A DNA stretch of 64,000 nt from Kibdelosporangium aridum (GCF_900176515.1 NZ_FWXV01000001.1:62001-126000), one strand, 5' to 3'. Shown: positions 10,101-17,581, counted from the first letter of the stretch. Numbers and translations are program-made. The notes: generated by a model not told the origin, from the letters alone.

Positions 10101-11289
10101 GGTCGCCGAGGAACGCATGCGCCTCGCTCGGGAGTTCGACGATCTCGTCGGCCGGATCCGCGCGGTCGACGGCTTCGAACACTTCCTCGAAGCCACTTCG
10201 TTCACCCAGCTACGCGCCGCCGCCAGTGCTGGTCCGGTGGCCATCGTCAACACCAGCCGCCACGGCTGCCACGCGCTGCTGGTCTCGGATACCGATGTGC
10301 AGGTGGTCGACCTGCCCGGCCTCACCCACCAGAAGGTCGTGACGCAAGCCAACGCCCTTGTGGGCATCCTGACCCGCGCCACCGGCTCGAACCGGCCGTT
10401 CCTCGAGCGTGAACGCGACCGGCACACGATCCTGGACATCTTGGCCTGGCTGTGGGACAAGATCGCCGAACCGGTCCTGACCAGGCTGGGGTACACCGGT
10501 TCACCGGCACCCGGCGAGGCGTGGCCGAGGATGTGGTGGTGTCCCACCGGCCGCCTGGCACTGCTGCCGCTGCACGCCGCCGGGCACTATCCCCGTCACA
10601 AGGCGGAGGTAGCCAGCACCGACACTGTGCCCGATCGGGTGATTTCCTCTTACACGTCAACCCTTACCGCTTTGCTGCGGGCTCGTGCGACGCCTGCGTC
10701 CACCGAAAAACCTGCCCTGCTGGCCGTCGGCATGCCCACCACCCCGGGAGCCGGTGCCTTGCCGGCCGTGCCCGCAGAGTTGGACCGGATCCATGCCCGC
10801 TACCCGATCGCCACTCGCTTGCAGGACGACGACAACGAGCCGACCATTGCCCGGGTTCTGGCAGAGCTTTCCCGGCACGCGTGGGTGCACCTGTCCTGCC
10901 ACGGCAGTCAGCATTTCCGCGATCCCATGGCAAGCGCGTTCTGGCTCACCGACGGGCCGCTGCGCATCGCCGACCTGATTCAGAACGCAGCCGGACCCCG
11001 GGAATTGGCATTTCTGTCAGCCTGCGAGACCGCGACAGGTGACCTGAGGACAGTGGACGAAGCCATTCACTTGGCGGCGTCCATGCAGCTGCTGGGCTAC
11101 CGCAACGTGATCGCCACGATGTGGTCGATCTACGACTCCTTGGCGCCGCAGATCGCCGATACGGTCTATGACTCTCTCAGCAGCACGTCTGATGTCGCTT
11201 ACGCCCTGCATCAAGCGGTCGCGAACCTACGGGCGCAGCATCCCACCGACCCGCTGGCGTGGGCACCGTACCTGCATACCGGCCCCTGA
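7144..11289 (+). CDS. Zinc-ribbon/TPR/CHAT-domain caspase-like protein
   Basis: 1381 residues, starting 9 bases after the DUF6519 gene and so probably in the eCIS operon. Order of parts: an N-terminal domain of ~115 residues; a zinc ribbon (CGGCGQLW near 122 and CPQC near 145); a long array of TPR-like helical repeats from ~190 to ~870, each with a pattern like RF..TG...DLDEAI....AV; a helical linker; and a CHAT domain from ~1080 to the end. The expected catalytic pair is present: His1253 in HLSCHG and Cys1294 in FLSACET. CHAT proteins are caspase/separase-like cysteine peptidases that often act as triggered executioners. The link to the injection system is from synteny only. No transmembrane segment is seen. 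Confidence 0.88.
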   Translation: MGLFKRKREPDAEHDAGQPTFVFEEVQPNGCVYETYRAADAEVAKAFLLTKQVDRELYYIVVETPDGNWGTDIHGLYLENLRPWQLDPGAAQHIGQIHSVQNVFGVATAARGIVDNFVARVQCGGCGQLWYDGLRYQDYTLVRCPQCQARNSVDSSGITVSVQPDGQVAVTMGAHINAEQSGDPADPATLLAVVDQAVTAARDGVDAVPPGHPHRPGRLFNLGNALEERFKRSGDPDDLDAAIAAYSEAADTAVLEDSSLPDLLAAVSRMLMIRFEAGGSRTDLDAAISTLRDALAVTPPTHPDRHGMLSAVGLLLRDRFELTGGLDDLEHAVAAACGAVDGAPADHAAYPQYLANLSATLRVRFEHVGQHDDLDAAVVAGRAAVAAAGTDHPVSFIGPPILALALQERFTAVGDLADLEEAIAAVRGVVAAVTLEDPNYPRLHHNLGRALLARFQRLGRVTDIEDAVAAARVAAETGGTSTEPSRARYFSLFGDALLTRFGRTDDLHDLDCGVAAHRQAVAATPPGHSDYALHLAGFASALLTRFRRTGQPDGLTEAVDAAREALNGTASTHADRPRHLNILGIALHNRFEHSGDQADLDEAIAVGREAVAGTSPGHTSYAAHLSCLGSACHTRFLYAGHLADLDEAITVLRDALTATPPDHPDHQAIAHNFSSVLVERFQLVNHADDLDEAIAIRREVVAGTPLDHPLHSVYSHGLSYALRIRYQDTGQPGDLEEAMAIGRRAVDGIPPDDPGFADALLNIAMILLSKFERTREAPYLDDAVTAARRAIATTSPERPDRAEHLSVLGTVLWTRFEHAGQSSDLDDAIAAFIDSVHVESGPPEIRMVSARLWGRAAIQAGQADSAVDGFAAAVRLLQRFVWHGLPRATREERVVKCSGLAADAAACAIRAGRPEQAVELLEAGRSVLWGQLLNLRTDLTELAEREPALAARLDQIRTLLDTPLPATPAAVAGPDSIETLHAEQNRVAEERMRLAREFDDLVGRIRAVDGFEHFLEATSFTQLRAAASAGPVAIVNTSRHGCHALLVSDTDVQVVDLPGLTHQKVVTQANALVGILTRATGSNRPFLERERDRHTILDILAWLWDKIAEPVLTRLGYTGSPAPGEAWPRMWWCPTGRLALLPLHAAGHYPRHKAEVASTDTVPDRVISSYTSTLTALLRARATPASTEKPALLAVGMPTTPGAGALPAVPAELDRIHARYPIATRLQDDDNEPTIARVLAELSRHAWVHLSCHGSQHFRDPMASAFWLTDGPLRIADLIQNAAGPRELAFLSACETATGDLRTVDEAIHLAASMQLLGYRNVIATMWSIYDSLAPQIADTVYDSLSSTSDVAYALHQAVANLRAQHPTDPLAWAPYLHTGP

Positions 11290-11293
11290 CCGG

Positions 11294-11662
11294 TCACTTC
11301 ATCAGGCTCGTCACCCCGCCGACCCGGCGACAGCGGTCGCAGGAAGGCCGGTGTGGGTGCAGCCGGAGGGCACAGTCCAAGCACAACAACCGGCCGCAAT
11401 CCCCGCAGATCAACGGACTGCCTGTCTGCGCGTCCGTAGTCGCCAGAATGACCCTGGAGTATTTGACAAGCCTGACCACGAGCGGCTTGTCGCACACCGC
11501 GCACTCGACCCGATCGCCGTCCACATAGCCGTGGTCAAGCCAAAACCGGGGACCTGTCGACTGGATCCGGTCATCCTCGGCGAGGTCGCGGACGACGTCG
11601 TCGACAACTTCCCGCATCGCTTCGGACGAGGTGTCCTTCTTACGGCGGTTGAACCAGGCCAT
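11294..11662 (-). CDS. Small multi-cysteine zinc-finger protein
   Basis: 122 residues. The frame extends to 11734, but the ATG at 11662 (MAWFNRRKKD) has GGGAGA about 8 bases upstream and is the better start; an ATG two codons earlier is an alternative. The N-terminus is basic and polar. The second half carries cysteine pairs CAVC, CGDC, CLDC and CDRC with a nearby His-rich stretch (LRLHPHRPSC), enough ligands for two zinc sites. It is convergent with the CHAT gene (4 bases between stops) and divergent from the next gene. The function is not recognised. The zinc-ribbon theme is shared with both neighbours, which suggests one functional module. Confidence 0.6.
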   Translation of the reverse strand: MAWFNRRKKDTSSEAMREVVDDVVRDLAEDDRIQSTGPRFWLDHGYVDGDRVECAVCDKPLVVRLVKYSRVILATTDAQTGSPLICGDCGRLLCLDCALRLHPHRPSCDRCRRVGGVTSLMK

Positions 11663-11748
11663 GCACATTCTCCCAGTCCGGCTTGAGAAATCACGCGAGT
11701 GCCCGTCAGCCATACTGATGCTACTACTGGGCATCGGGAGGGATCACG

Positions 11749-12111
11749 GTGAACGAGGACTCCGCGCAGCAGTATGAGAAGACCACCGCGTTCGTGTGGA
11801 CCGAACGTGCCTTCGAATTGCTGGAAACCGGACAACTGCGTGCCGAGATCCAACAACCCAGCCCGGGTGTGGAAGCTTCTCATGTTTGGGGCAAATGCCC
11901 TCGGTGCGGACACGATGTCGACGACTGGCAACCATTGTCGACGGTCACCGGATTGATCGGCAGCCGTGGCCCGGATTCCGCGGCGCCCGGCACCATCGCG
12001 GTCGAGACGGTGGACATCAGCTGTGGATGCGGCATCGTCCATCCCGGCGCGCCGGACGACACCACCGGATGCGGCGTGAGCTTCCGGATCGAATTCGAGC
12101 AGGGGGCGTGA
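11749..12111 (+). CDS. Small zinc-ribbon-like protein of unknown function
   Basis: 120 residues from a GTG start preceded by GGGAGGG at 11736-11742. It contains CPRCGH at about 50-55 and a later CGCG plus one further Cys, which could bind one zinc ion. There is no signal peptide or membrane segment. Its stop overlaps the start of the downstream membrane protein (TGATG at 12109-12113), so the two are translationally coupled and probably work together. The function is not recognised. Confidence 0.6.
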   Translation: MNEDSAQQYEKTTAFVWTERAFELLETGQLRAEIQQPSPGVEASHVWGKCPRCGHDVDDWQPLSTVTGLIGSRGPDSAAPGTIAVETVDISCGCGIVHPGAPDDTTGCGVSFRIEFEQGA

Positions 12112-12755
12112 TGCCGGTTTATCGGCCACGCAAACCAACCAGCGCGCCCAGCGAGGGCAGTCTCGCCCAGCGTGACGCCTTCGCCGCGACGGCCCGTCAG
12201 TCCTTACTGGACGTTCGCGCGAGCGCGGAAGCCTGGCGCAACGGCCTTTCGGCTTTTCTCGCTTTGGTCACCACAGGCGTGATCATCAAGGGGCGCGACA
12301 CGACGGCAGGATTGCCCACCTCGTGGCGACTCGCGGTCACCCTGCTCATCGGTGGCGGTCTCCTGTGCGCGGTGATCGGGCTGTGGCGAGTGCTGGCCGC
12401 GCAGGCCGGTACGCGTTACCGGCTCAGCACTCTGCAGGAGCTGCGCAGCCGCTACGGATCGATCGAGACGTACCACGTGGCAATCGCCGCCGAAGCGATC
12501 GGCAAGCTCAACACCGGCCGCCGGTTCGTCTTCGTCGCGTTGCTGTTGTTGCTGAGTGGGGTGGGAGTCAACTGGTGGGCGCCGACCGCGCCGACGGCGA
12601 CCTATGTGCAGATCACCTCCACCACGAACAATGCCTGCGGAGCTTTACGTTCGGCCGACGACGGTCAGATCCGGCTGGCGACAACGGGAAATCAGCTGAT
12701 CGCCATCCCGCTCGCGCAGGTCACGCGGCTGACTGTGGTGAACACGTGTCAATGA
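12111..12755 (+). CDS. Membrane protein with three predicted helices, coupled to zinc-ribbon gene
   Basis: 214 residues. The frame is open much further upstream, but the start is fixed by the one-base overlap with the preceding stop. A cytoplasmic N-terminal ~45 residues precedes helices near 45-60 (LSAFLALVTTGVIIKG), 74-95 (AVTLLIGGGLLCAVIGLW) and 139-153 (FVFVALLLLLSGVGV). The last ~60 residues follow the third helix, contain two Cys, and are probably extracytoplasmic. The family was not recognised. Its place beside the CHAT gene makes a membrane-located partner of that module possible, but this is inference. Confidence 0.6.
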   Translation: MPVYRPRKPTSAPSEGSLAQRDAFAATARQSLLDVRASAEAWRNGLSAFLALVTTGVIIKGRDTTAGLPTSWRLAVTLLIGGGLLCAVIGLWRVLAAQAGTRYRLSTLQELRSRYGSIETYHVAIAAEAIGKLNTGRRFVFVALLLLLSGVGVNWWAPTAPTATYVQITSTTNNACGALRSADDGQIRLATTGNQLIAIPLAQVTRLTVVNTCQ

Positions 12756-12869
12756 CTTCAACGGGCGGTTCCCCGTTGCGCCGGGTGTGACGGACGAGAC
12801 AACAGGCCGATAGCGACCCGACAGCATTGCCACAGGTTCCCGAAAGGATCACCGGGCAGTCTCTGATCC

Positions 12870-13298
12870 GTGACCACGATCGCGCCGCAAGCGGCCCTCG
12901 CACCGACCGGTGACCGGCTGGGCACGATGCCGCGCCAGTTCGTGCGGTTCGCCGTGATCGGCGTCGCCAACACAGGCTTGTCTCTCGTCTTCTACGTGCT
13001 GTTCCGGACGGTGGTGACGGCGACTGCGGCGAATCTGGTCGCCACGTTGCTGACGACCGTCATCGGTACCGTCGTCAACGGCAAGGTGACCTTCGGCGTT
13101 CGCGGCATAGTCACGGTGGGGCAGCACGCGAAAAGCATGGCGGTGACGGCGCTCGGAATCGTGATCACGACCGTCGCGGTGAACATCGTCGGCGGCAGCA
13201 TCGGTGAGCTCGTCGCGCTGACCGTGGCGAGCGGTGTGGCAGGCGGGCTGCGGTTCTTGTTGTTGCGGCACTGGGTGTTCGAGCCGCAGCGGACCTGA
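12870..13298 (+). CDS. GtrA-like membrane protein
   Basis: 142 residues from a GTG. Four hydrophobic helices (about 27-50, 53-75, 89-110, 113-136) with the GtrA signature FVRFAVIGVANTG in helix 1 and a terminal FLLLRHWVF. GtrA proteins are thought to move polyprenol-linked sugars across the membrane for cell-surface glycosylation. No glycosyltransferase lies next to it. The ribosome binding site is weak (GAAAGGA is too distant), so the exact start is uncertain. Confidence 0.8.
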   Translation: MTTIAPQAALAPTGDRLGTMPRQFVRFAVIGVANTGLSLVFYVLFRTVVTATAANLVATLLTTVIGTVVNGKVTFGVRGIVTVGQHAKSMAVTALGIVITTVAVNIVGGSIGELVALTVASGVAGGLRFLLLRHWVFEPQRT

Positions 13299-13301
13299 AA
13301 C

Positions 13302-13547
13302 CTATGCGGTGCCGCAGAAGAGGCAGGCCGCGACCATCGCGGTGATCGTCCCGAAGAACAGCAGCGGGAACCCCGCGGCCTTGAGGCCGAAGACGATCAA
13401 CGTCACGGCAAGCACAGCGAACAGCACGGCCACGATGCGACGGCCGCGGCTGGCTGGGTCGCTCAGTGTCCTCGCGAAATCCGGGTCGTTGGCGTGCAGG
13501 TGTTGTCCGATGGCTCTGAGCTCTTGTCGTTCGTGCGCGCTGAGCAT
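13302..13547 (-). CDS. DUF3040 family small membrane protein
   Basis: 81 residues. It has the typical layout of DUF3040: an N-terminal LSAHERQELRAIGQHL segment, then a short linker and two membrane helices (about 37-55 and 58-78). This actinobacterial family has no established biochemical role. The stop lies 3 bases from that of the convergent GtrA-like gene. Confidence 0.8.
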   Translation of the reverse strand: MLSAHERQELRAIGQHLHANDPDFARTLSDPASRGRRIVAVLFAVLAVTLIVFGLKAAGFPLLFFGTITAMVAACLFCGTA

Positions 13548-13643
13548 GGATCAATCCGTTTCTCTTCGCGGCGTGGCAGAACGGTGACGCCCACCCGCTC
13601 AGGGTGACCCGCCGGGAGGGCAGCAAAACCAGCCTCGGGCAGG

Positions 13644-13880
13644 ATGGGCCTCAACTGTCGCTGCTACCTGCAAGATCTGTTCGTCGACAAGGAGACCCGG
13701 CGCAAGGGCGTTGCGCTCGCGCTGATCGAGTGGCTGGCACAGGACGCCGAGCGGAACGGCGCCACGCGACTGCATTGGCATACTCCGCAGGACAACGTCA
13801 CGGCTCGCGCGCTGTACGACAAAGTGGCTCAGTACAAGGGGTACATCGCCTACAGCCGCCGGCTCAACGCTGCAACGTGA
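13644..13880 (+). pseudogene. C-terminal fragment of a GNAT acetyltransferase
   Basis: 78 residues matching only the second half of a GNAT N-acetyltransferase: LQDLFVDKETRRKGVALAL is the acetyl-CoA-binding motif A, and TPQDNVTARALYDK is motif B. The N-terminal half of the fold is missing. Only ~95 bases separate this from the DUF3040 gene, and no in-frame N-terminal coding sequence is present there. No ribosome binding site was found at the ATG. It is best read as a remnant of a deleted gene. Its end overlaps the convergent SodC-like gene by 17 bases. Confidence 0.7.
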
Positions 13881-14439
13881 GGCAAGCGACGCGCCCACCG
13901 GCCATTCCCGCTTCTCCGGGGCCGGTCGCGGTTGTGGGTTGCTCATGTACGACGAAGGAGCCTGGGGCGCGCTCGCTCAGCGTGAACCGCACACTGGTTC
14001 GCGCTTTGCCCGCTCCCTGGCCGTCGGTACGCAGGTCCAGCCAAATTTCGTTGTCCGGATTGGCATAGGCGGGATCAACCGACGGCTCTTGCGGGTCGAC
14101 GCGATTCTGGAAATGCGGCCCCGCGTCATCGCCGGTCTTGCCGCACGGCTTGGTGTGGGCGTGGACGGCGTAACCACGGTCCGGCAGCAGACCGGCCGCG
14201 CTGAGCTGCACGTTGGTGGCGTCGCCGGTCACCAGGATCTCGGCGGTCAGTCGTGCTCCTACGGGCGCCTCTGGGCCGTAGGTGAACGCGTTGGTCGCCG
14301 AGTCAGGCGGGCTGAGAGTGCCGTCCTGCCGGACCGCTGCCTCCTGTGAGCGGGTGTTGGGCGGGGGATTCGTGATCCCGTTCGACGAACACGCGGTCAC
14401 CGCGACCAGCAGTGCACCACCGACGAGCCGGCAACGCAT
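13864..14439 (-). CDS. Superoxide dismutase (Cu/Zn-type) family lipoprotein
   Basis: 191 residues with a strong AAAGGAGG site. The N-terminus is a lipoprotein signal ending in AVTAC, with the predicted lipidated Cys at 17. The mature part has the Cu/Zn-SOD pattern: YAVHAHTKPCG (paired His and the disulfide Cys), GPHFQN, a late His in FVVHE, and the C-terminal GGRVACLTL with the partner Cys. It would act at the outer face of the membrane. The GDxGPHFQN region is shorter than in classical SodC and not every metal ligand could be placed, so enzymatic activity is probable but not certain. Confidence 0.8.
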   Translation of the reverse strand: MRCRLVGGALLVAVTACSSNGITNPPPNTRSQEAAVRQDGTLSPPDSATNAFTYGPEAPVGARLTAEILVTGDATNVQLSAAGLLPDRGYAVHAHTKPCGKTGDDAGPHFQNRVDPQEPSVDPAYANPDNEIWLDLRTDGQGAGKARTSVRFTLSERAPGSFVVHEQPTTATGPGEAGMAGGRVACLTLQR

Positions 14440-14464
14440 CGAGAATCGCCTCCTTTACGCTCGG

Positions 14465-14875
14465 CTACCCCGCCGCACTCGCTCCTATTCGCGCAGGCCC
14501 GGCCAGAGCGTCCAGCACAATTCCTGGCTGCACCACGCAGGTGCGCGCCGCGACGTCTACGGATTCCACGACGGTGCAGTACTTCGACCAGTCGATCACC
14601 ACGGCTGTGTTGGTGCATTGCCCGGCAAGGCTGGTGCCGCCGCCCCGCGACAGAACGGGGGTGTGGAATTCGGCGGTGACCCGGATCGCTTCAGCCGCCG
14701 CGTCCGGGTTTCTGGGCAATACGACCCCAATGGGCACTTGCCGGAAGTTCGAGGCGTCCGTGGAATAGGCTGCTCTGGTTCCGGCGTCGAACCTGACCTC
14801 GCCGTCGACACGTTCGCGCAATGCCCGGTAAATGCCGGGAATTGTGTCCGAAATGTGCAGGTCAACGCGGGTCAT
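14465..14875 (-). pseudogene. N-terminal fragment of an FAD-linked oxidase
   Basis: 136 residues starting at an ATG with GGAGGAG upstream. The sequence is the start of an FAD-binding oxidase of the PCMH type (lactate/glycolate dehydrogenase-like): FRQVPIGVVLPRNPDA, then SRGGGTSLAGQ, the flavin pyrophosphate-binding loop. It runs normally to VVQPGIVLDALAGP and then hits a stop. The rest of the FAD domain and the whole catalytic domain (usually 350 or more further residues) are absent, and the next gene begins within 30 bases. This indicates a large 3' deletion. Confidence 0.75.
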
Positions 14876-14965
14876 AGCTCCTCCTTCACCTCGGTTCTTC
14901 GCCCCGCGCATAGCGGCGCGGACGCCGCGCCTTCGAACAGCGCGACGTCCGCGTCCTTGTAGAGC

Positions 14966-15124
14966 TCAGCTGCGTTGGTCGTTCTCGTTCTCGTCCTCCA
15001 CCAATGCTTCCGTGTCACGCGACTCGTCGGCGCGGTTGGGCCGGTTGCCTCGGAGCACGCCCTCGATTTCCTTTTTCATCTCGTCGTCGACGACTGGGCT
15101 GTGCTTGTTGCTCTCGCGTTCCAT
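14966..15124 (-). CDS. Small charged protein of 52 residues
   Basis: The start ATG at 15124 has GAGGAG about 8 bases upstream. The product is hydrophilic and strongly charged (MERESNKHSP at the start, many Asp/Glu, ending in NENDQRS) and is probably intrinsically disordered. It starts 12 bases after the stop of the Rv2629-like gene and is likely co-transcribed with it and with the LigD polymerase gene. The family was not recognised. Confidence 0.6.
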   Translation of the reverse strand: MERESNKHSPVVDDEMKKEIEGVLRGNRPNRADESRDTEALVEDENENDQRS

Positions 15125-15136
15125 GGTGATTGCTCC

Positions 15137-16228
15137 TCACGTGTGTCGCAGCAGGACTCCGACGCCATCGGGCAGTGCCTCGTCCGAGGTCACGACCTTG
15201 GCGCCGGTGGCGAGTGCGGCGATCGGAAGTGCTTCATCGGCGCGGACGGTGTGGACCGTTTCCTCGCCCGCCGCACGCAGCGGCTGCTCCGCAGTGGCCA
15301 GAGGTGTTGGCTGAGCGCCTGAACAGAGTGTGCGGTCGGCCAGTACCTGCGGGTTCACAAGCAGATACTCGACATTGGCCGCATTCAACGCGGAGAGGGT
15401 CTCGTTCAACCCTTGGGCGGCCAACCCGTTGTCTCGGTTGAGTTCGGCGTGGAATCGGTCGAACGAGGCTTGGCGCTGCTTTTCGACGTGCTCGTCGAGT
15501 ATCCGGCGCACCTCGTGTTCGAATGCCTCGGCGTCACCGCCCTCGGCGCGGTTGCCTGTGCTGGCTTCCACGGCGATCTCGCGTGCCCGTGGGGCGATCG
15601 CGTCGTACAACGCCTTGCGTGCTTGAACTTCGCCAGCCAGGACGAGTACCTGCGCATCGACGTCGTCGACCAAACGCGACACTTCCCGTGCCACTTCTTC
15701 GACGTTCTGCCGCGATTTTTCCTCGACCCGGTTCTGGATCGACCAGTGCGACCAGCCACCACCGCGCACCTTGTGCACGTGATGCTCGGTGCCCTGCACG
15801 GACTCCTGGTTCATGCCGTGCTGGCCGACTGCCCGCAGGTCCGCGCCCGTCCGGTCGATGACCGCGACGACGTGCGGAACCTGCTGTGCGTCGTGCTCGA
15901 TCAGCGGCAACAAGTAGGGCAACGGTGACACGCGGGCGATTCGGCCCGGCGGAGGCTCCGGCAACTGCTCGTCGATCAAGACGGTCGAGCCGGCGGCGAC
16001 CAGTGCGCGTCCGGCACGGCCCTGGGACGGCGGGTTCTCGGTGACCGCGTTGTCCAACGCGGTCAGGGTTTGCTGCGCAAGGCCAGCGCCTTCGAGCTGG
16101 TCAACGACTGCCCGCCAACGCAACTCGATCTGGCGCGCCGCGTCCGCCGTGTCGTGCGAGCTGTCGAAGTAGATCGACGCGAACTGCCCGCTGTGCCCGA
16201 TCTGATCGGCTAGGTCCTTGAGACGCAT
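15137..16228 (-). CDS. Rv2629/Vms1-like (baeRF) ribosome-associated factor
   Basis: 363 residues. The frame extends upstream, but the ATG at 16228 with GGGAG 9 bases before it gives the natural N-terminus MRLKDLADQIG. The protein matches the actinobacterial Rv2629 family, of eRF1/Vms1-like fold. Marks are the early FASIYFDSSHDTADA segment, the central HVVAVIDRTGADL strand and HKVRGGGWSHW, which aligns with the functional loop. Family members are linked to ribosome hibernation or rescue under hypoxia. It sits 5 bases downstream of the LigD polymerase gene, so it is in the same operon. Confidence 0.82.
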   Translation of the reverse strand: MRLKDLADQIGHSGQFASIYFDSSHDTADAARQIELRWRAVVDQLEGAGLAQQTLTALDNAVTENPPSQGRAGRALVAAGSTVLIDEQLPEPPPGRIARVSPLPYLLPLIEHDAQQVPHVVAVIDRTGADLRAVGQHGMNQESVQGTEHHVHKVRGGGWSHWSIQNRVEEKSRQNVEEVAREVSRLVDDVDAQVLVLAGEVQARKALYDAIAPRAREIAVEASTGNRAEGGDAEAFEHEVRRILDEHVEKQRQASFDRFHAELNRDNGLAAQGLNETLSALNAANVEYLLVNPQVLADRTLCSGAQPTPLATAEQPLRAAGEETVHTVRADEALPIAALATGAKVVTSDEALPDGVGVLLRHT

Positions 16229-16233
16229 CGTGA

Positions 16234-17118
16234 TCACTCCCTCGCGCGAGCTCGAGCCGTGGTCATGCCTGCCCATGGGTCCTTCACCCGTGACAGACGT
16301 TGCTTGATCTTGCGTAAGTCGTAGCCGTTCGGTGTCACCCGGCCCAGTTGGGACCACTCCAGCGGAGTGGCCACCGGCGCACCGGGCCTGGCGCGCAGCG
16401 AGTACGGGCAGACGAAGGTCTGGCCGTAGGCGTTGCGGTTGATGTCGAGGTAGATCCTGTTGCCGCGGCGCTGTTTGCGCTGGGCGGTGGTCAGCAGGTC
16501 CGGGTCCTGCCCGGCGACTTCCTCGGACATCTCCGCAGCGAGGTCACGAACTTGATCGAAGTCCTGGGATCGGTCCAACGGCGCGACGACGTGAAAACCT
16601 CGGCCGCCAGTTGCTTGCACGTACGGCTTCAGGCCAGCCGAGCGAAACGCCTTACGCAGCCTGCGGGCCACGTCGCGCAGCGTCGTCACCGGTATACCGT
16701 CCGGTGGATCGATGTCGACCACCAAGCGGTCCGGGTGCTCCAGCTTGTCCATTGTGGAAAGCCAGCAGTGGAACTCGATGGTCGCCTGGTTGGCCAGGTA
16801 CACCAGCGCGGCGGCGTTGTCGCACACGACATGCCGGACGGTGCCGTCACCCGTGCGTCTTGGCACTTCGACGGTGGTCAGCCAGTCCGGGAAGTAATCG
16901 GAGGCGTCCTGCTGGAAGAAACCTTCGGAATCGATTCCGTCGGGATAGCGCCGCAGCGTCAGCGGTCGTCCAGCCAGATGCGGCAGCATCACGTCGGCCA
17001 CCGCACGGTAGTGCTCGATCACTTCGCCCTTGCTGACATGCCCAGCCGGGTAGAACTCCTTGTCCAGTTTGGACACCGTGATGTCGTGGTCAGCGACGTG
17101 AATGGTGTTTGTGGCCAT
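16234..17118 (-). CDS. ligD: LigD-type NHEJ DNA polymerase (PolDom) protein
   Basis: 294 residues, a stand-alone polymerase/primase domain of LigD, the archaeo-eukaryotic primase fold used in bacterial non-homologous end joining. The metal-binding acidic pair is visible as Asp135 and Asp137 in VVDIDPPDG. TGGRGFHVVAPL supplies the nucleotide-binding basic/His segment. No ligase or nuclease domain is fused, and no Ku gene is in the window. The upstream region shares a divergent SigB-like promoter pair with the DUF3140 gene. It leads the operon with the Rv2629-like gene and the 52-residue protein. Confidence 0.88.
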   Translation of the reverse strand: MATNTIHVADHDITVSKLDKEFYPAGHVSKGEVIEHYRAVADVMLPHLAGRPLTLRRYPDGIDSEGFFQQDASDYFPDWLTTVEVPRRTGDGTVRHVVCDNAAALVYLANQATIEFHCWLSTMDKLEHPDRLVVDIDPPDGIPVTTLRDVARRLRKAFRSAGLKPYVQATGGRGFHVVAPLDRSQDFDQVRDLAAEMSEEVAGQDPDLLTTAQRKQRRGNRIYLDINRNAYGQTFVCPYSLRARPGAPVATPLEWSQLGRVTPNGYDLRKIKQRLSRVKDPWAGMTTARARARE

Positions 17119-17156
17119 GGGTCACCTCACCGATCTCGCGGCCCCGTTGAATCGGC

Positions 17157-17182
17157 CTACCCGGGCTGTCCGGGCAGCAAAC
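17157..17182 (-). promoter_or_regulatory. SigB/SigF-like promoter for the ligD operon
   Basis: Read on the minus strand: GTTT (17179-17182), 16 bases, GGGTAG (17157-17162), 38 bases upstream of the ligD start. It matches the general-stress sigma factor consensus GNNT-N14-16-GGGTAY except for the last base. It forms a divergent pair with the site on the other strand at 17191-17215. Confidence 0.5.
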
Positions 17183-17190
17183 CGGCGGAT

Positions 17191-17215
17191 GGTTCGCCGG
17201 TGGCCGAGTGGGTAC
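17191..17215 (+). promoter_or_regulatory. SigB/SigF-like promoter for the DUF3140 gene
   Basis: GGTT (17191-17194), 15 bases, GGGTAC (17210-17215), a full match to the SigB/SigF-type consensus, 26 bases upstream of the DUF3140 start codon. Confidence 0.6.
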
Positions 17216-17241
17216 CCGGGCCGGGACCAGGGAGGTGGACG

Positions 17242-17577
17242 ATGGCTGAGTCACGCGTCGACGACGAGCTGTGGAACGAGTTCCACCGGGTGGTCAACAT
17301 GTCCTCCCGGGAACTGAGCGACTGGCTGCGCACGCGGTCAGCCGGTCCTGACACCGAGACACTGCCGGACCAGGCAGGGACACCCACCGGCCAGCAGGTG
17401 CTGGCCATCTTGCGCAAACGCCGGACCGACATGGACGAACACGACGCACAGGTCATGCGTTCGGTGGTGGACCGGGTGCACGCGCAGCGGCGTGAGGATC
17501 TTGAGCCGACCCAGGGACAGGCGAACTGGCGGCGGCGGCTGATGTCACTCGGCCACGATCCGCTGAAGTCGGTATGA
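17242..17577 (+). CDS. DUF3140 family protein
   Basis: 111 residues starting at an ATG behind GGAGGT (17231-17236); the longer open frame upstream is not used. LWNEFHRVVNMSSRELSDWL, VLAILRKRRTD and YxxHxRRE-like VDRVHAQRRED are typical of DUF3140, a short helical actinobacterial family often found with stress and DNA-repair genes. The function is unknown. A SigB-like promoter precedes it. Confidence 0.8.
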   Translation: MAESRVDDELWNEFHRVVNMSSRELSDWLRTRSAGPDTETLPDQAGTPTGQQVLAILRKRRTDMDEHDAQVMRSVVDRVHAQRREDLEPTQGQANWRRRLMSLGHDPLKSV

Positions 17578-17581
17578 ACCT

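Noticed and set aside
13604..14068. 154-residue plus-strand open frame over the GNAT remnant and the SodC-like gene
   Set aside because: It reads the GNAT remnant in the wrong frame and then the antisense of the SodC-like gene.
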